From positions 1,473,171 to 1,537,170 of the forward strand of contig NZ_LKAQ01000004.1 in the NCBI RefSeq assembly GCF_001874525.1: a stretch of DNA of 64,000 nt, read 5' to 3'. This document shows, one piece after another, positions 55,004-63,990 of this stretch. The notes under the pieces were generated by a model that did no database searches, was not told the origin of the DNA, and saw nothing but the letters and a program-made list of their open reading frames with translations. The stretch comes from Pseudodesulfovibrio hydrargyri. Its GTDB lineage: Bacteria > Desulfobacterota > Desulfovibrionia > Desulfovibrionales > Desulfovibrionaceae. A program made the position numbers and the translations under genes. How positions within the stretch are numbered: position 1 is the first letter of the stretch; every line of letters begins with the position of its first letter.

Positions 55004-55932
55004 CTGACACACCCTGGTTGAGCGGCAAGAAATTTCGTCTGGCGGGCTGCCTGCTGGCCGGCGTCTCGGTGGCTTCGGCCTCGGTCATCGACAGGGCGCA
55101 GGCGCACGCCGACCTGTCCTCGCTGATCCGGACCCTGCCCGTCGCCGCCGCCGTCGGGCTGGCTGCGGGCTGCCTGTACTACCTGGCCCTGCGCTACGTC
55201 CTGCCCCGGTTGGAGCGGAGGCAGGCGGACGAGTTGTGGTCCGGGCTGAACTGGTTCAACCTCTGCGCCCTGAGCCTCTGGCTGGCCATACTGCCCCTGC
55301 CCGCCGCGTACATCGACTTCGGCATCGGCTTCGTCTTCAGCGGCGGCTGCGCCAGGCTGGCCAGTTCCGTCTATGTGGTGTTCGGGGCCTCCCTGTCCAA
55401 CCGCAAGCGGTTCGCCAACACCTTCGTCATGCTGGCCCTGACCATCATGCTGGTCATCACCGTGGTCAAGGCCTCCCTGGCCCTGTCCCTGGGCCTGGTC
55501 GGCGCCCTGTCCATCATCCGTTTCAGGACGGCCATCAAGGAGCCCGAGGAGCTCGCCTTCCTGTTCTTCACCGTGGCCATCGGCCTGGGCTTCGGCGCGG
55601 GCCGCTTCGGCATCACCCTGACGGCCTTCTGGGCCATCTGCGTGGGCTTCGTCCTGTTCCGCCGCATCCAGTCGGCCAAGCATATGGAGAACGCCTTTCT
55701 GGTGACCATGTACGGGCCGGGCAGGGATTTCCTGCCGTCCATGACCCGGTTCCTGGAGGAACACGGCCTGTCCTACGAGTTCACCCGGCTGGAGACCGGC
55801 GACGCCGCCAACCATGTCAGCTTCCTGGTCGAGATCGACAGCGCCGGGACCCTGGCGGCCCTGAACGACCATTTCCAGGAGCGGTATCCCGAGGCGAACA
55901 TGACCATGGTCCAGGCGAGGAGCCTGATCTAG
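55000..55932 (+). CDS. DUF4956 membrane protein
   Basis: 310 residues with about six hydrophobic helices, then a soluble C-terminal domain from about 225. The block SLGLVGALSIIRFRTAIKEP is the DUF4956 hallmark, with PEELAFLFFTVAIGLGFGAG next. Function not established. It is encoded between CotH and a VTC-domain protein with overlapping ends on both sides (ATGA upstream, TAGTG downstream), so the three are almost certainly one unit. Confidence 0.92.
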   Translation: MTDTPWLSGKKFRLAGCLLAGVSVASASVIDRAQAHADLSSLIRTLPVAAAVGLAAGCLYYLALRYVLPRLERRQADELWSGLNWFNLCALSLWLAILPLPAAYIDFGIGFVFSGGCARLASSVYVVFGASLSNRKRFANTFVMLALTIMLVITVVKASLALSLGLVGALSIIRFRTAIKEPEELAFLFFTVAIGLGFGAGRFGITLTAFWAICVGFVLFRRIQSAKHMENAFLVTMYGPGRDFLPSMTRFLEEHGLSYEFTRLETGDAANHVSFLVEIDSAGTLAALNDHFQERYPEANMTMVQARSLI

Positions 55933-56609
55933 TGGCGGACGGCACCGACGGAATCCGCTCGTACCGCTACGAGCGCAAGTACGTGGTTCCCCTGCACATG
56001 GAGCCCAACCTGGCCTCCATCCTGCGTTGCAGCCGGTTCGGCTTCCGCGAGATATACGCCGAGCGGATCGTGAACAACGTCTATTTCGACACCTCCCTGT
56101 TCCGGTTCTTTCACGAGAACGTGCAGGGCGTCCCGGACCGCCTGAAGGTGCGCGTCCGCTGGTACGGCGACGGCCCGCCCGCCGGGACCTGCCGCCTGGA
56201 GATCAAGCGCAAGTCCGGGATGGTCGGCACCAAGGAGGTCTTTCCGGTCGACCTGAAGGGCGGCGGGCTCATGGAGTTCGGCCTTCTGGAGAGGCTGGGG
56301 CTGCCCCCGGAGGCGCTGTTCGAGACGAGCGGGCTGCGGCCCACCTTGTTCAACCGCTACAGGCGGCGGTATTTCCTGTCCGCGGACGGCCGGTTCCGCG
56401 TGACCATCGACCACGACCTGCGTTACAGCGCGCCCGCCGCCTTGTATCGGGCCGGGTGCATGGGCAGCCCGGACGCCATGTCCGTCCTGGAGCTCAAGTA
56501 CGACCGCGACGCCGATCCCGCCGCCGCGGGGGTGGCCTCGGACATCCCCTTTCCTCTTTCCAGGAAATCCAAGTATGTGACCGGGATCGTCGCGGTCTAC
56601 AACGGCTGA
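55932..56609 (+). CDS. VTC-domain (polyphosphate-polymerase-like) protein
   Basis: 225 residues with the VTC tunnel-fold motifs: YRYERKYVVPL, NNVYFDTSLFRFFH, RLKVRVRWYG, CRLEIKRKSG, TLFNRYRRRYFL and VLELKYD, rich in the basic and acidic residues that line the active tunnel. In yeast the VTC4 domain makes polyphosphate from ATP. Whether this one does is unknown. The start is GTG 55932, sharing one base with the stop of the DUF4956 gene. Confidence 0.9.
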   Translation: MADGTDGIRSYRYERKYVVPLHMEPNLASILRCSRFGFREIYAERIVNNVYFDTSLFRFFHENVQGVPDRLKVRVRWYGDGPPAGTCRLEIKRKSGMVGTKEVFPVDLKGGGLMEFGLLERLGLPPEALFETSGLRPTLFNRYRRRYFLSADGRFRVTIDHDLRYSAPAALYRAGCMGSPDAMSVLELKYDRDADPAAAGVASDIPFPLSRKSKYVTGIVAVYNG

Positions 56610-56769
56610 CCCTCCCCGCTCTCCGGGCGGCCGCGCCAGCCGTTCCCGTGGCCGGAGACCCAGGCGGATGCGTTGTGTTGCGCCGCCCGATGGGATATTA
56701 CTCCGGCTGGCGCCCGGCCTTCCTTCCGCTTTTCTGCCCGGGCGCAAGCGAGACATGGAGCCGATGCGG

Positions 56770-58659
56770 ATGAGCGATGCGGTGAGCAAGGAAAAATCCC
56801 TGGAAGAGGTCCACGGGTCGGTGCAGACCCGGCACCCCAAGCTGTGGAAACGGATATTCGCCTTTGCCGGACCGGCGTACCTGGTCAGCGTCGGATACAT
56901 GGACCCCGGCAACTGGGCCACGGACCTCGAGGGCGGCTCGCGATTCGGCTACGCCCTGATCTGGGTGGTGCTCATGTCCAACCTGATGGCGGTCCTGCTC
57001 CAGACCCTGGCCGCCCGGCTCGGTATCGTCACCGGCAAGGACCTGGCCCAGGCCTGCCGGGCCGAATACTCCAAGGCCGTCTCCTTCGTCCTGTGGATAC
57101 TCTGCGAAATCGCCATCGCGGCCTGCGACCTGGCCGAACTGCTCGGGACCATCCTCGGCCTGAACCTGCTCTTCGGCCTGCCCCTGCTCTGGGGCGCGGC
57201 CGTGACCCTGTTCGACACCTTCCTGCTGCTGGCCATCCAGCGGCTGGGCATCCGCAAGATGGAGGCCTTCATCCTCTCGCTGATCACGGTCATCGCCGGG
57301 GGATTCGTGGTCAACCTCTTTCTGGCCAGGCCGGACTGGGGCGCGGCCGCGGCCGGGCTTGCGCCCTCCATACCGGAAGGCTCGGTGTACATCATCCTGG
57401 GCATCATCGGGGCCACGGTCATGCCCCACAACCTGTACCTCCATTCCTCCCTGGTTCAGACGCGGCACGTCTCCCGCATCGTTGACGCCAAGGCCCAGGC
57501 CTGCCGGTTCAACCTGCTCGACTCGACCCTGGCCCTGAACGCGGCCTTTTTCGTCAATGCGGCCATCCTGGTCCTTGCGGCGGCCGTGTTCCACCGGCAC
57601 GGCATGGTGGTCACCGAGATCCAGCAGGCGGACCGGATGCTCGAACAGCTGCTCGGCACCCACGTGGCCCCCATCGCCTTCGGCCTGGCCCTGCTGGCCG
57701 CCGGGCAGAGCTCGACCCTGACCGGGACCCTGGCCGGGCAGATCGTCATGGAGGGGTTCGTCAGGATTCGCCTGAGCCCCCATATCAGGAGGCTCATCAC
57801 CCGGTGCATTGCGCTGCTCCCGGCCGTGGTGGTCATCGCCATCCTCGGCGACAGGGGGACCTACAAGCTGCTGATCCTCAGCCAGGTCGTCCTCAGCCTG
57901 CAACTGCCGTTCGCCATCGTCCCGCTGGTCCACTTCACGGGCGACAAGCTGAAGATGGGCTCGTTCGCCAACCGGTGGTGGGTCAAGATCCTGGCCTGGA
58001 TCACCTCGGCGATCATCATCGGATTGAACGGCAAGCTGGTGTACGACCAGATCGCGGAGTGGAGCGGCGAAGGGACGTCCCTTCCGGTCACGGTCCTGAT
58101 CGTCCTGGTGGCGGTGGCGACCGGGCTTTTTCTCGTCTACCTGCTGGTCATGCCGTTCCTGCGCGGCGAAAGGGGCTGGCCCGGGAAAGCGCCCGGCAGC
58201 GCGGCCGCCGTCATAGAGAAGGTCGAGACCAAGGCGGTGCGGCACATCGTCGCGGCCCTGGGGCATGATTCGGGCGACGCGCCGATCGTCAACCAGGCCC
58301 TGTCCCTGGCCAAGCGGGAGGGCTCCATGCTGACCCTGGTCCACGTGGTGGACACGGCCCTGGCCCACGTCTACGACAACGCCGAGGACGGCGGGCAGAA
58401 CGTCTACGACGAGCACACCCGCGAGGACGAGCGGTACCTGGCGGAGATCGCGGACGAGATCGGCTCCTCCGGCGTGGCCGTGGAGATGGCCCTGCTCTTC
58501 GGCAACCCGTCGCGCGAACTGGTCCGGTTCGCGGAAACCCACAGCGTGGACATGCTGGTCATGGGTTCCCACGGCCACCGCCTGCTGGGCGACCTGCTCT
58601 GGGGCGAGACCGTGGAGCCGGTGCGCCACAAGGTCGACATACCCATCCTGGTCGTCTAG
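56770..58659 (+). CDS. Nramp-family divalent metal transporter fused to UspA domain
   Basis: About 629 residues. The Nramp part (about 20-450) has the metal-site helices intact: YMDPGNWATDLEGGS (TM1) and TVMPHNLYLHSSLVQTR (TM6). The C-terminal about 150 residues are a UspA-type domain: HIVAALGHDSGDAPIVNQAL, then MLVMGSHGHRLLGDLLWG with the ATP-binding GxxGH-like motif. It probably imports Mn/Fe, with the Usp part sensing nucleotide or stress. ATG 56770 (GGAG 9 nt upstream) is used; ATG 56755 is an alternative. A bidirectional terminator follows. Confidence 0.9.
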   Translation: MSDAVSKEKSLEEVHGSVQTRHPKLWKRIFAFAGPAYLVSVGYMDPGNWATDLEGGSRFGYALIWVVLMSNLMAVLLQTLAARLGIVTGKDLAQACRAEYSKAVSFVLWILCEIAIAACDLAELLGTILGLNLLFGLPLLWGAAVTLFDTFLLLAIQRLGIRKMEAFILSLITVIAGGFVVNLFLARPDWGAAAAGLAPSIPEGSVYIILGIIGATVMPHNLYLHSSLVQTRHVSRIVDAKAQACRFNLLDSTLALNAAFFVNAAILVLAAAVFHRHGMVVTEIQQADRMLEQLLGTHVAPIAFGLALLAAGQSSTLTGTLAGQIVMEGFVRIRLSPHIRRLITRCIALLPAVVVIAILGDRGTYKLLILSQVVLSLQLPFAIVPLVHFTGDKLKMGSFANRWWVKILAWITSAIIIGLNGKLVYDQIAEWSGEGTSLPVTVLIVLVAVATGLFLVYLLVMPFLRGERGWPGKAPGSAAAVIEKVETKAVRHIVAALGHDSGDAPIVNQALSLAKREGSMLTLVHVVDTALAHVYDNAEDGGQNVYDEHTREDERYLAEIADEIGSSGVAVEMALLFGNPSRELVRFAETHSVDMLVMGSHGHRLLGDLLWGETVEPVRHKVDIPILVV

Positions 58660-58663
58660 GCGC

Positions 58664-58699
58664 AAAAAAGCGGGCCCGCTTCGGTGGGCCCGCTTTTTT
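58664..58699. terminator. Bidirectional terminator after the Nramp gene
   Basis: AAAAAAGCGGGCCC pairs with GGGCCCGCTTTTTT (stem 58664-58677 with 58686-58699), with T-runs on both strands. It also serves the convergent small gene that ends at 58736. Confidence 0.92.
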
Positions 58700-58735
58700 T
58701 CTCCCGCCGCATGTGCGGCGGAGGCCCGATGCGTC

Positions 58736-58993
58736 CTACTGCTTCGTGCCCTTTGCCTCGGCCTCTGCGGCCTCGGCCTCGGCCACGCCCTCCTCGGTGA
58801 GGAGGCTGGCGTAGGCGTCCTTGAAGATCAGCTTGGTGGCCAGTTCGTCGGCCTTTTCGCCGAGCTCCATAAGCCGTTCCAGGAAGTCGAGAATGAGCAG
58901 GCGGCGTTCCTCCTCGCCGTTTTCGAACTCGAACTTGCAGTCGCCGGAGTCGAAGTAGTTGGCCACGCGTTCCAGGTAGTCGATGTCGAGCAT
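58736..58993 (-). CDS. Small acidic protein of unknown function
   Basis: 85 residues, mostly helical and charged (LERVANYFDSGDCKFEFENG, then a Glu/Ala-rich tail). No family recognised. A strong GGAGG precedes ATG 58993. It is the last gene of a leftward operon behind rlmH (25 bp) and the metallophosphoesterase gene, so it is likely real and co-expressed with them. Confidence 0.7.
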   Translation of the reverse strand: MLDIDYLERVANYFDSGDCKFEFENGEEERRLLILDFLERLMELGEKADELATKLIFKDAYASLLTEEGVAEAEAAEAEAKGTKQ

Positions 58994-59017
58994 GGGTTGT
59001 GCCTCCGTCTGTGGGCC

Positions 59018-59488
59018 CTAGTCGTGATGGTAGGGCATGTTTTTATGAATGGTCCCGGCACGGTAGAGCTGCTCCAGGAGCAGGAGCCGGGCCAGCTCGT
59101 GGGGCAGGGTCATGTCGCTCAAGCGGATGGTATGGCGGGCGGCGGCCTTGACCTCGTCCGACAGGCCGAACGGCCCGCCGATGACGAAAACCGGGCGCTG
59201 GTTGGGCGCGTCGGTCCACTGCCTGAGCTTGTCGGCCAGCACGCGACTGGTCAGCCGTTCGCCGAATTCGTCCAGGAGGATGAGCACGTCACCGGGCTTG
59301 ACCTTGGCCAGGATGCGCTCGCCTTCGACCTTGTTCTTGTCCGCCGGGGGAAGCTTGCCGGGCGCGTCCTTGATGACCGTCTCCTCCAGCTGGAAGAAGC
59401 GCGACAGCTTTTTCCAGTACAGGGCGCACCCGTCCTGGGAAAAGCGTTCCTTGAGCTTGCCCACCCAGAGAAAGCCGATCCTGCTCAT
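59018..59488 (-). CDS. rlmH: 23S rRNA m3-pseudouridine-1915 methyltransferase RlmH
   Basis: 156 residues, the usual size of this SPOUT-class enzyme. Conserved segments: FLWVGKLKERFSQDGCALYW, VLILLDEFGERLTS, FVIGGPFGLSDEVK (the SAM-binding trefoil knot) and LPHELARLLLLEQLYRAGTI. It methylates N3 of pseudouridine-1915 in 23S rRNA. Its ATG directly follows the TAG of the upstream metallophosphoesterase gene. Confidence 0.97.
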   Translation of the reverse strand: MSRIGFLWVGKLKERFSQDGCALYWKKLSRFFQLEETVIKDAPGKLPPADKNKVEGERILAKVKPGDVLILLDEFGERLTSRVLADKLRQWTDAPNQRPVFVIGGPFGLSDEVKAAARHTIRLSDMTLPHELARLLLLEQLYRAGTIHKNMPYHHD

Positions 59489-60145
59489 CTACACGCTCTC
59501 CAGGCTGGCGGTCACGGCCCCGCCGTCGAAGTTGATGCGCACGAATCCGCCGCCCGCGAGCATGCCGGGGTTGATGACCGGGGTCTCGCCGATGCGGTCC
59601 GTGCCCGCGGCCTCGTGGATGTGGCCGGTCACGGCCAGGACGGGCTGGACCCGCTTGAGGAAGGCGCGCACGCCGGGGCTGCCCACGTGCTGGCCGTTGT
59701 CGAGACGGTCCACCACGGTGTCCAGGGGCGGCTCGTGGATGACGCAGATGAGCCGGTCGAACCCGTCCGCCAGGGCATGGGTCCGGTCCAGCCACTGGAC
59801 CAGGGTGGATTCCGGGACCTCGCCGGGCGTGCCGAACGGGGTGGGGGTGGACAACCCCACGCCCATGAGCCCCAGGCCCGGGGCCAGTTCGCGCACGCGC
59901 AGGTGGATGTCCATGTCCTGTTCGCGGATGTAGGCGGTCACGCCGTCCGAGTCCATGTTGCCGGGCTGGGCCAGGATGCGCGGGTTGTACCGGGCCACGG
60001 CGTCGAGCACGCGCTTGCCCGCCTCGCGGCCGCCCCGGTTGGTCAGATCCCCGGTGACGATGACTCCGTCGGCCTCGGCCAGGCCGGGTACGGACCCGAG
60101 CAGGCCGGTTGATTCGTGTATGTCGCCGAAAGCTATCCAGTACAT
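59489..60145 (-). CDS. Metallophosphoesterase (calcineurin-like)
   Basis: 218 residues. Metal-binding motifs of the calcineurin-like family are present in order: FGDIHE (D-x-H), VTGDLTNRGG (GD), PGNMD (GN, in place of GNHD), VIHEPP and TGHIHEA (GHxH). It may be a YfcE-like phosphodiesterase of unknown substrate. The stop codon touches the start codon of rlmH, giving tight coupling. Confidence 0.92.
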   Translation of the reverse strand: MYWIAFGDIHESTGLLGSVPGLAEADGVIVTGDLTNRGGREAGKRVLDAVARYNPRILAQPGNMDSDGVTAYIREQDMDIHLRVRELAPGLGLMGVGLSTPTPFGTPGEVPESTLVQWLDRTHALADGFDRLICVIHEPPLDTVVDRLDNGQHVGSPGVRAFLKRVQPVLAVTGHIHEAAGTDRIGETPVINPGMLAGGGFVRINFDGGAVTASLESV

Positions 60146-60262
60146 GGCGGCTCCTTGAAAAAGATTGCCTGACCCTAACGGCGGGGCGGGGCGGCGTCAA
60201 CGGATGGCGTTTTTGCGCGTTACCGGTTGACCTTTTCCTTTGGGAAGTGTAGGGGCGGCACA

Positions 60263-61036
60263 ATGAAAGTTCTGGTCGCCGCCGTGGCTATAGTTATCAC
60301 TGTCATGTCCTCTCCGCTTTTTGCCGGAAACACGTTGCGGGTAAGCTCCCCCGACCTGTTGGCTGGGGCCAAGGGTGAAGAAATGCGATCCCTGGTCAGG
60401 GAGGCCTATAGAAGGCTCGGGGTGGATGTGACGTTCGTCGACCTGCCCACCTTGCGCGAACTGGAGTGGACCGACTTGGGAGAGGTCGACGCCTGCCTGG
60501 CCCGGACGGCCTCGGTGGCGAAGGGATATCCCAATCTCGTCCGCGTCGGTTTTCCACTGTTCCACCATTCCCTGGTGGCCTGCGGCCTGGCGCGGGGATC
60601 GGATATCCGGGGTCCGGCGGACTTGCGGAACCTCAGGGTCGGTGCCAGCCGGGGCTCCCTCGCCGCCCTCGGCTATCTGCTGCGGCTCGGTCTCCAGCCG
60701 GTGGTGTTCAACGATTTCGACGCGGCGTTCAGGGCCCTGGAGGAGGGACGGATCGATACGGCGATCGGGATGCGGCTGCTGTTGCAACAGGCCGCACAGG
60801 CGCAGGCAATCCCGGTGCGCTACTCCGGGCCTCTGGCCGACTGGAATTTCTACCACTGGGTGAATCGCGGGCACGCGGACCTGGCCCCCCGGCTGGCCGA
60901 GGTCCTGCGGGCCATGTACGAGGAGGGCGCCACCGCCCGGCTGCTCGGGGAGTATGCCTGGATGTTGGACGGCATGGATGCCGGGGAAGAGGCCTCTCCG
61001 CCGGTCAGGGCCGCCGCCGGTGGCCCGGGCGGTTGA
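60263..61036 (+). CDS. Solute-binding protein family 3-like periplasmic protein
   Basis: 257 residues with a signal peptide (VAAVAIVITVMSSPLFA) followed by LRVSSPDLLAGAKGEE and a type-3-like binding core (VDVTFVDLPTLRELEW, FNDFDAAFRALEEGRIDTAI). A distant relative of the tandem genes at 11-12.5 kb, again with no transporter genes nearby. The C-terminus is low-complexity. AGGGGCGG precedes ATG 60263. Confidence 0.8.
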   Translation: MKVLVAAVAIVITVMSSPLFAGNTLRVSSPDLLAGAKGEEMRSLVREAYRRLGVDVTFVDLPTLRELEWTDLGEVDACLARTASVAKGYPNLVRVGFPLFHHSLVACGLARGSDIRGPADLRNLRVGASRGSLAALGYLLRLGLQPVVFNDFDAAFRALEEGRIDTAIGMRLLLQQAAQAQAIPVRYSGPLADWNFYHWVNRGHADLAPRLAEVLRAMYEEGATARLLGEYAWMLDGMDAGEEASPPVRAAAGGPGG

Positions 61037-61136
61037 ATCGTTTCCTCTTCGAGAGACGGAACAAGCGCAACGAGACGGGCGAGGTCCGGTCTTCGGCCGC
61101 CACGCCGCCCCTTTCTCGAGGCGGTCCCGCAGAGCC

Positions 61137-63554
61137 CTACTTTTCGCAGCCCCCGGATGTGGTCTTCATGGCCAGTTCGGCCAGTTCGGCCAGCCGTTGG
61201 TCCACCTTGCGGTACAGGGTGCCGAGCGGGTATTGGCCGTTTTTGCCGCGCGTTCCGCACTTGAGCCCGGTCAGGATGAACAGGGCCTCCTCGATGGACT
61301 TGACCGGGAAGATGTGGAACTTGCCCTCGTCCACGGCCCGGACCACCTCGTCCTTGAGCATCAGGTTGACCACGTTGTCCGCGGGCAGGATCACGCCCTG
61401 GCGGCCGGTCAGCTTGCGTCTGCGGCAGACCTCGAAGAATCCCTCGATCTTGCGGTTGACCCCGCCCACGGCCATGACCGCGCCGCTCTGCGAGACCGCG
61501 CCCGTCATGGCGTAGGACAGGTTGATGGGCGTGTCGGACAGGGCCGAGAGCAGGGAGGCCAGCTCCGCGCCCGAGGCCGAGTCGCCCTCGATGCCCGCGT
61601 ACGACTGCTCGAAGCACAGCGACCCGGTCAGCACGATGGGCTTGTTCTGGGCGAACAGTCGGACCAGGTAGGACTTGATGATCATCATGCCCTTGGTGTG
61701 GATGGGCCCGCCCAGCTGGGCCTCGCGCTCCAGGTCCAGGATGCCGCCGTGGCCCACGCCCACGGTGCACGAGATCTGGTGCGGCAGGCCGAACTCGTAG
61801 TCGCCGAACAGGGTCACGGAGAGCCCGTTGGCCCGGCCGATGCCGTATCCGTCGGTGTCCACCTTGATGACCTGGCGGTCGTAGTCGGCCATGAACTCCT
61901 CTTCATAGAGGTTCACGCGGTAGTCCTTGGCCCAGACCGCCTCGCTCATGGCCGTCTGGTCCACGGTCTCCTTGCCGGCCATGCGGGCCAAAGCCGAGGC
62001 CTCGATCATGCGCTCGCGGATGAGCGGGATGTACAGGGACAGCCTCTTCTGGTCCTCCACCAGCCGGGAGGCGAAGTCGATGAGCCCGGCCATGGCCTCG
62101 CGGGTCAGGGGCAGGACCCCGGCCTCGCGCGCGGTCTGGCCGATGATCGAGACGAAGTTTCGGATGTTCGCCGCCGTGCGCATGGCCGCGTGCTGCAGAT
62201 GCGCCTTGAGCTTGAAATACTTGGCGAACCGGTCGTCGTTGTAGAGCAGGACCTCGTAGTGCTCGTCCGTGCCGATGAGGACCACCTTGAGGTCCAGGTC
62301 GATGGGCTCGGGCTGGATGGTCCGGGCGCGGACCTGTTCCGGGTCCACCGGGTCCTCGATGCGCGACTGGCCGGAGCGCAGCGCCCGCAGCAGCCCCTCC
62401 CAGGAGCTCGGGTTGGACAGCAGGTCCTCCACGTTGAGGATCAGGAACCCGCCGTTGGCCTGGTGCAGGGAGCCCGCCTTGATCAGGGTGAAGTCCGTGT
62501 ACAGCGCGCCCATTTCGGCCTCGCGCTCGATGGAGCCGAGCAGGTTGAACGGCGTGGGGTGGTCCTCCACCACCACGGGCGCGCCCTTGGTCTTGCCGTT
62601 GTCCACGAACAGGTTGACCTCGAACCGGGTGAAGAAGTCCTCGCCCGACGGCATGCCCTCGGGCAGCAGCCCGGCCAGGGAGGTGTCGCGCGGCATGAAC
62701 TGGTCCACGTTGTCGACCACCTCGTCCACCAGATCCTCGAAATAATCGGCCAGTCCTTCTATGTCCTTGAACTTGTCGGAGACTTCCTTGAAGCAGTCCT
62801 CCATGACCGTCTTGGCGGTCTCGCGCTGCAGGGCGCTCTCGGAGTCGCGCATCTCCATCTCGTTCTGGTTGATCTGGCGCAGGATGGAGCTGACCCCGGC
62901 CAGCAGCTCCTCGCCCTTGGCCTTGAGCTTCTTGCGCTGGGCGGGCTTGAGCTTGTCGAAATCCTTGTCCGAGACCACCTCGCCGTCCACGATGGGCGAC
63001 AGGGTCAGCACGCCCTCGTCGTCCAGGGAGAGGGAAAAGTTCTCCTTCTCGGCCGTGTCGTCCATCTCGTTGAACAGCTCTTCGCGCCGGGCGTTGAACT
63101 TCTTGACGATGCGCTCGTGCTTCTTCTGGAAGGTGTCCTTCTCGAACCGGGCAGGAATCTCCTGGCGGATGTGGGCCATGGCCTTGTTCTGGGCCAGCTT
63201 GAACTTGCGTCCCCGTCCGGCGGGCAGGGACAGGGCGATGGGCTTGTCGCTGTCCTCGAAGTTGTACAGGTAGACCCAGTCCGCGGGCGGCGCGGCCTTG
63301 GCCGCCGCGGGCTTGAGGAACGAGCGCACGAAATAGGTGCGGCCCATGTTCGGCTCGCCCGCCACGTACAGGTTGTGCTCGTTGCCCCTGATCTCCAGGG
63401 CCAGGGACAGGGCGTGGATCGCCCGGGGCTGCAATTGGGAATAGACGTTCCGCGCCGGGACGTCGGCGCTGGTGGCGTAGGGAATGGTGGCCGGATCCAT
63501 GGCCGCCCGCAGCTTGGAGCCGGGCAGGCTTTTGGGAAGGGTCGTTTTGGTCAT
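61137..63554 (-). CDS. Lon-family protease with AAA_32-type ATPase domain
   Basis: 805 residues. An N-terminal AAA-like region (YVAGEPNMGRTYFVRSFL, with Arg where the Walker Lys would be, a feature I recall as normal in this family), a long coiled insertion (about 110-260), then the AAA core (GGFLILNVEDLLSNPSSW) and a C-terminal Lon protease domain with catalytic Ser (EGDSASGAELASLLSAL) and Lys (GGVNRKIEGFFE). Cytoplasmic protein quality control is expected. A family close to the E. coli YcbZ/LonB type. ACGAG precedes ATG 63554. Confidence 0.93.
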   Translation of the reverse strand: MTKTTLPKSLPGSKLRAAMDPATIPYATSADVPARNVYSQLQPRAIHALSLALEIRGNEHNLYVAGEPNMGRTYFVRSFLKPAAAKAAPPADWVYLYNFEDSDKPIALSLPAGRGRKFKLAQNKAMAHIRQEIPARFEKDTFQKKHERIVKKFNARREELFNEMDDTAEKENFSLSLDDEGVLTLSPIVDGEVVSDKDFDKLKPAQRKKLKAKGEELLAGVSSILRQINQNEMEMRDSESALQRETAKTVMEDCFKEVSDKFKDIEGLADYFEDLVDEVVDNVDQFMPRDTSLAGLLPEGMPSGEDFFTRFEVNLFVDNGKTKGAPVVVEDHPTPFNLLGSIEREAEMGALYTDFTLIKAGSLHQANGGFLILNVEDLLSNPSSWEGLLRALRSGQSRIEDPVDPEQVRARTIQPEPIDLDLKVVLIGTDEHYEVLLYNDDRFAKYFKLKAHLQHAAMRTAANIRNFVSIIGQTAREAGVLPLTREAMAGLIDFASRLVEDQKRLSLYIPLIRERMIEASALARMAGKETVDQTAMSEAVWAKDYRVNLYEEEFMADYDRQVIKVDTDGYGIGRANGLSVTLFGDYEFGLPHQISCTVGVGHGGILDLEREAQLGGPIHTKGMMIIKSYLVRLFAQNKPIVLTGSLCFEQSYAGIEGDSASGAELASLLSALSDTPINLSYAMTGAVSQSGAVMAVGGVNRKIEGFFEVCRRRKLTGRQGVILPADNVVNLMLKDEVVRAVDEGKFHIFPVKSIEEALFILTGLKCGTRGKNGQYPLGTLYRKVDQRLAELAELAMKTTSGGCEK

Positions 63555-63720
63555 TGGAACTCGTTCGGGTTGATTTTGCGCGGCGTTCGCACCGTACCCC
63601 GTTTCTAAGCCCTTTCCCCCCGCTTGTCACCACCCGCGTGGCGGGTGGCCCCTCCCCCCCTCTCTCCCTCCGAAACTTTTTGGGTGCCTTCGGGGGGGCA
63701 GGCGCGGGCTCGGCCGCGAG

Positions 63721-63990
63721 CTAGCGGATGTAGTTGGGCAGGTTGAGGAAGAGGTTGGTGGTGTAGGACGTCATCTTGTCCATGATCCATGGGAAGGCCA
63801 AGAGCAGGGCGATGAAGATGGCGATGATCTTGGGCACCATGGTCAGGGTCATCTCCTGGATCTGGGTGGCGGCCTGGATGATGGAGATGAAGATGCCCAC
63901 TGCCATGCCGATGCCGAGCATGGGCAGGGAGATGACCAGGGTCATCTCGATGGCCTGTCTGGCGAATCCGACGACGAATTCCGGCGTCAT
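63721..63990 (-). CDS. fliQ: Flagellar export apparatus protein FliQ
   Basis: 89 residues with two membrane helices: residues 16-38 (MTLVISLPMLGIGMAVGIF) and 52-72 (KIIAIFIALLLAFPWIM). The segment SIIQAATQIQEMTLTMVPKI is the FliQ signature. It forms part of the type III export gate with FliP and FliR. The 5' neighbour (fliP is usual) lies outside the window. The 160 bp to the Lon-family gene hold a CCACCCGC/GCGGGTGG hairpin at 63638-63656 and no gene. Confidence 0.96.
   Translation of the reverse strand: MTPEFVVGFARQAIEMTLVISLPMLGIGMAVGIFISIIQAATQIQEMTLTMVPKIIAIFIALLLAFPWIMDKMTSYTTNLFLNLPNYIR

Noticed and set aside
63340..63366. Lon-family protease as inactive because of a missing Walker lysine
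   Set aside because: Arg in the GxxxxGRT motif is, as I recall, usual in the AAA_32 family, and the Ser-Lys protease dyad is intact.
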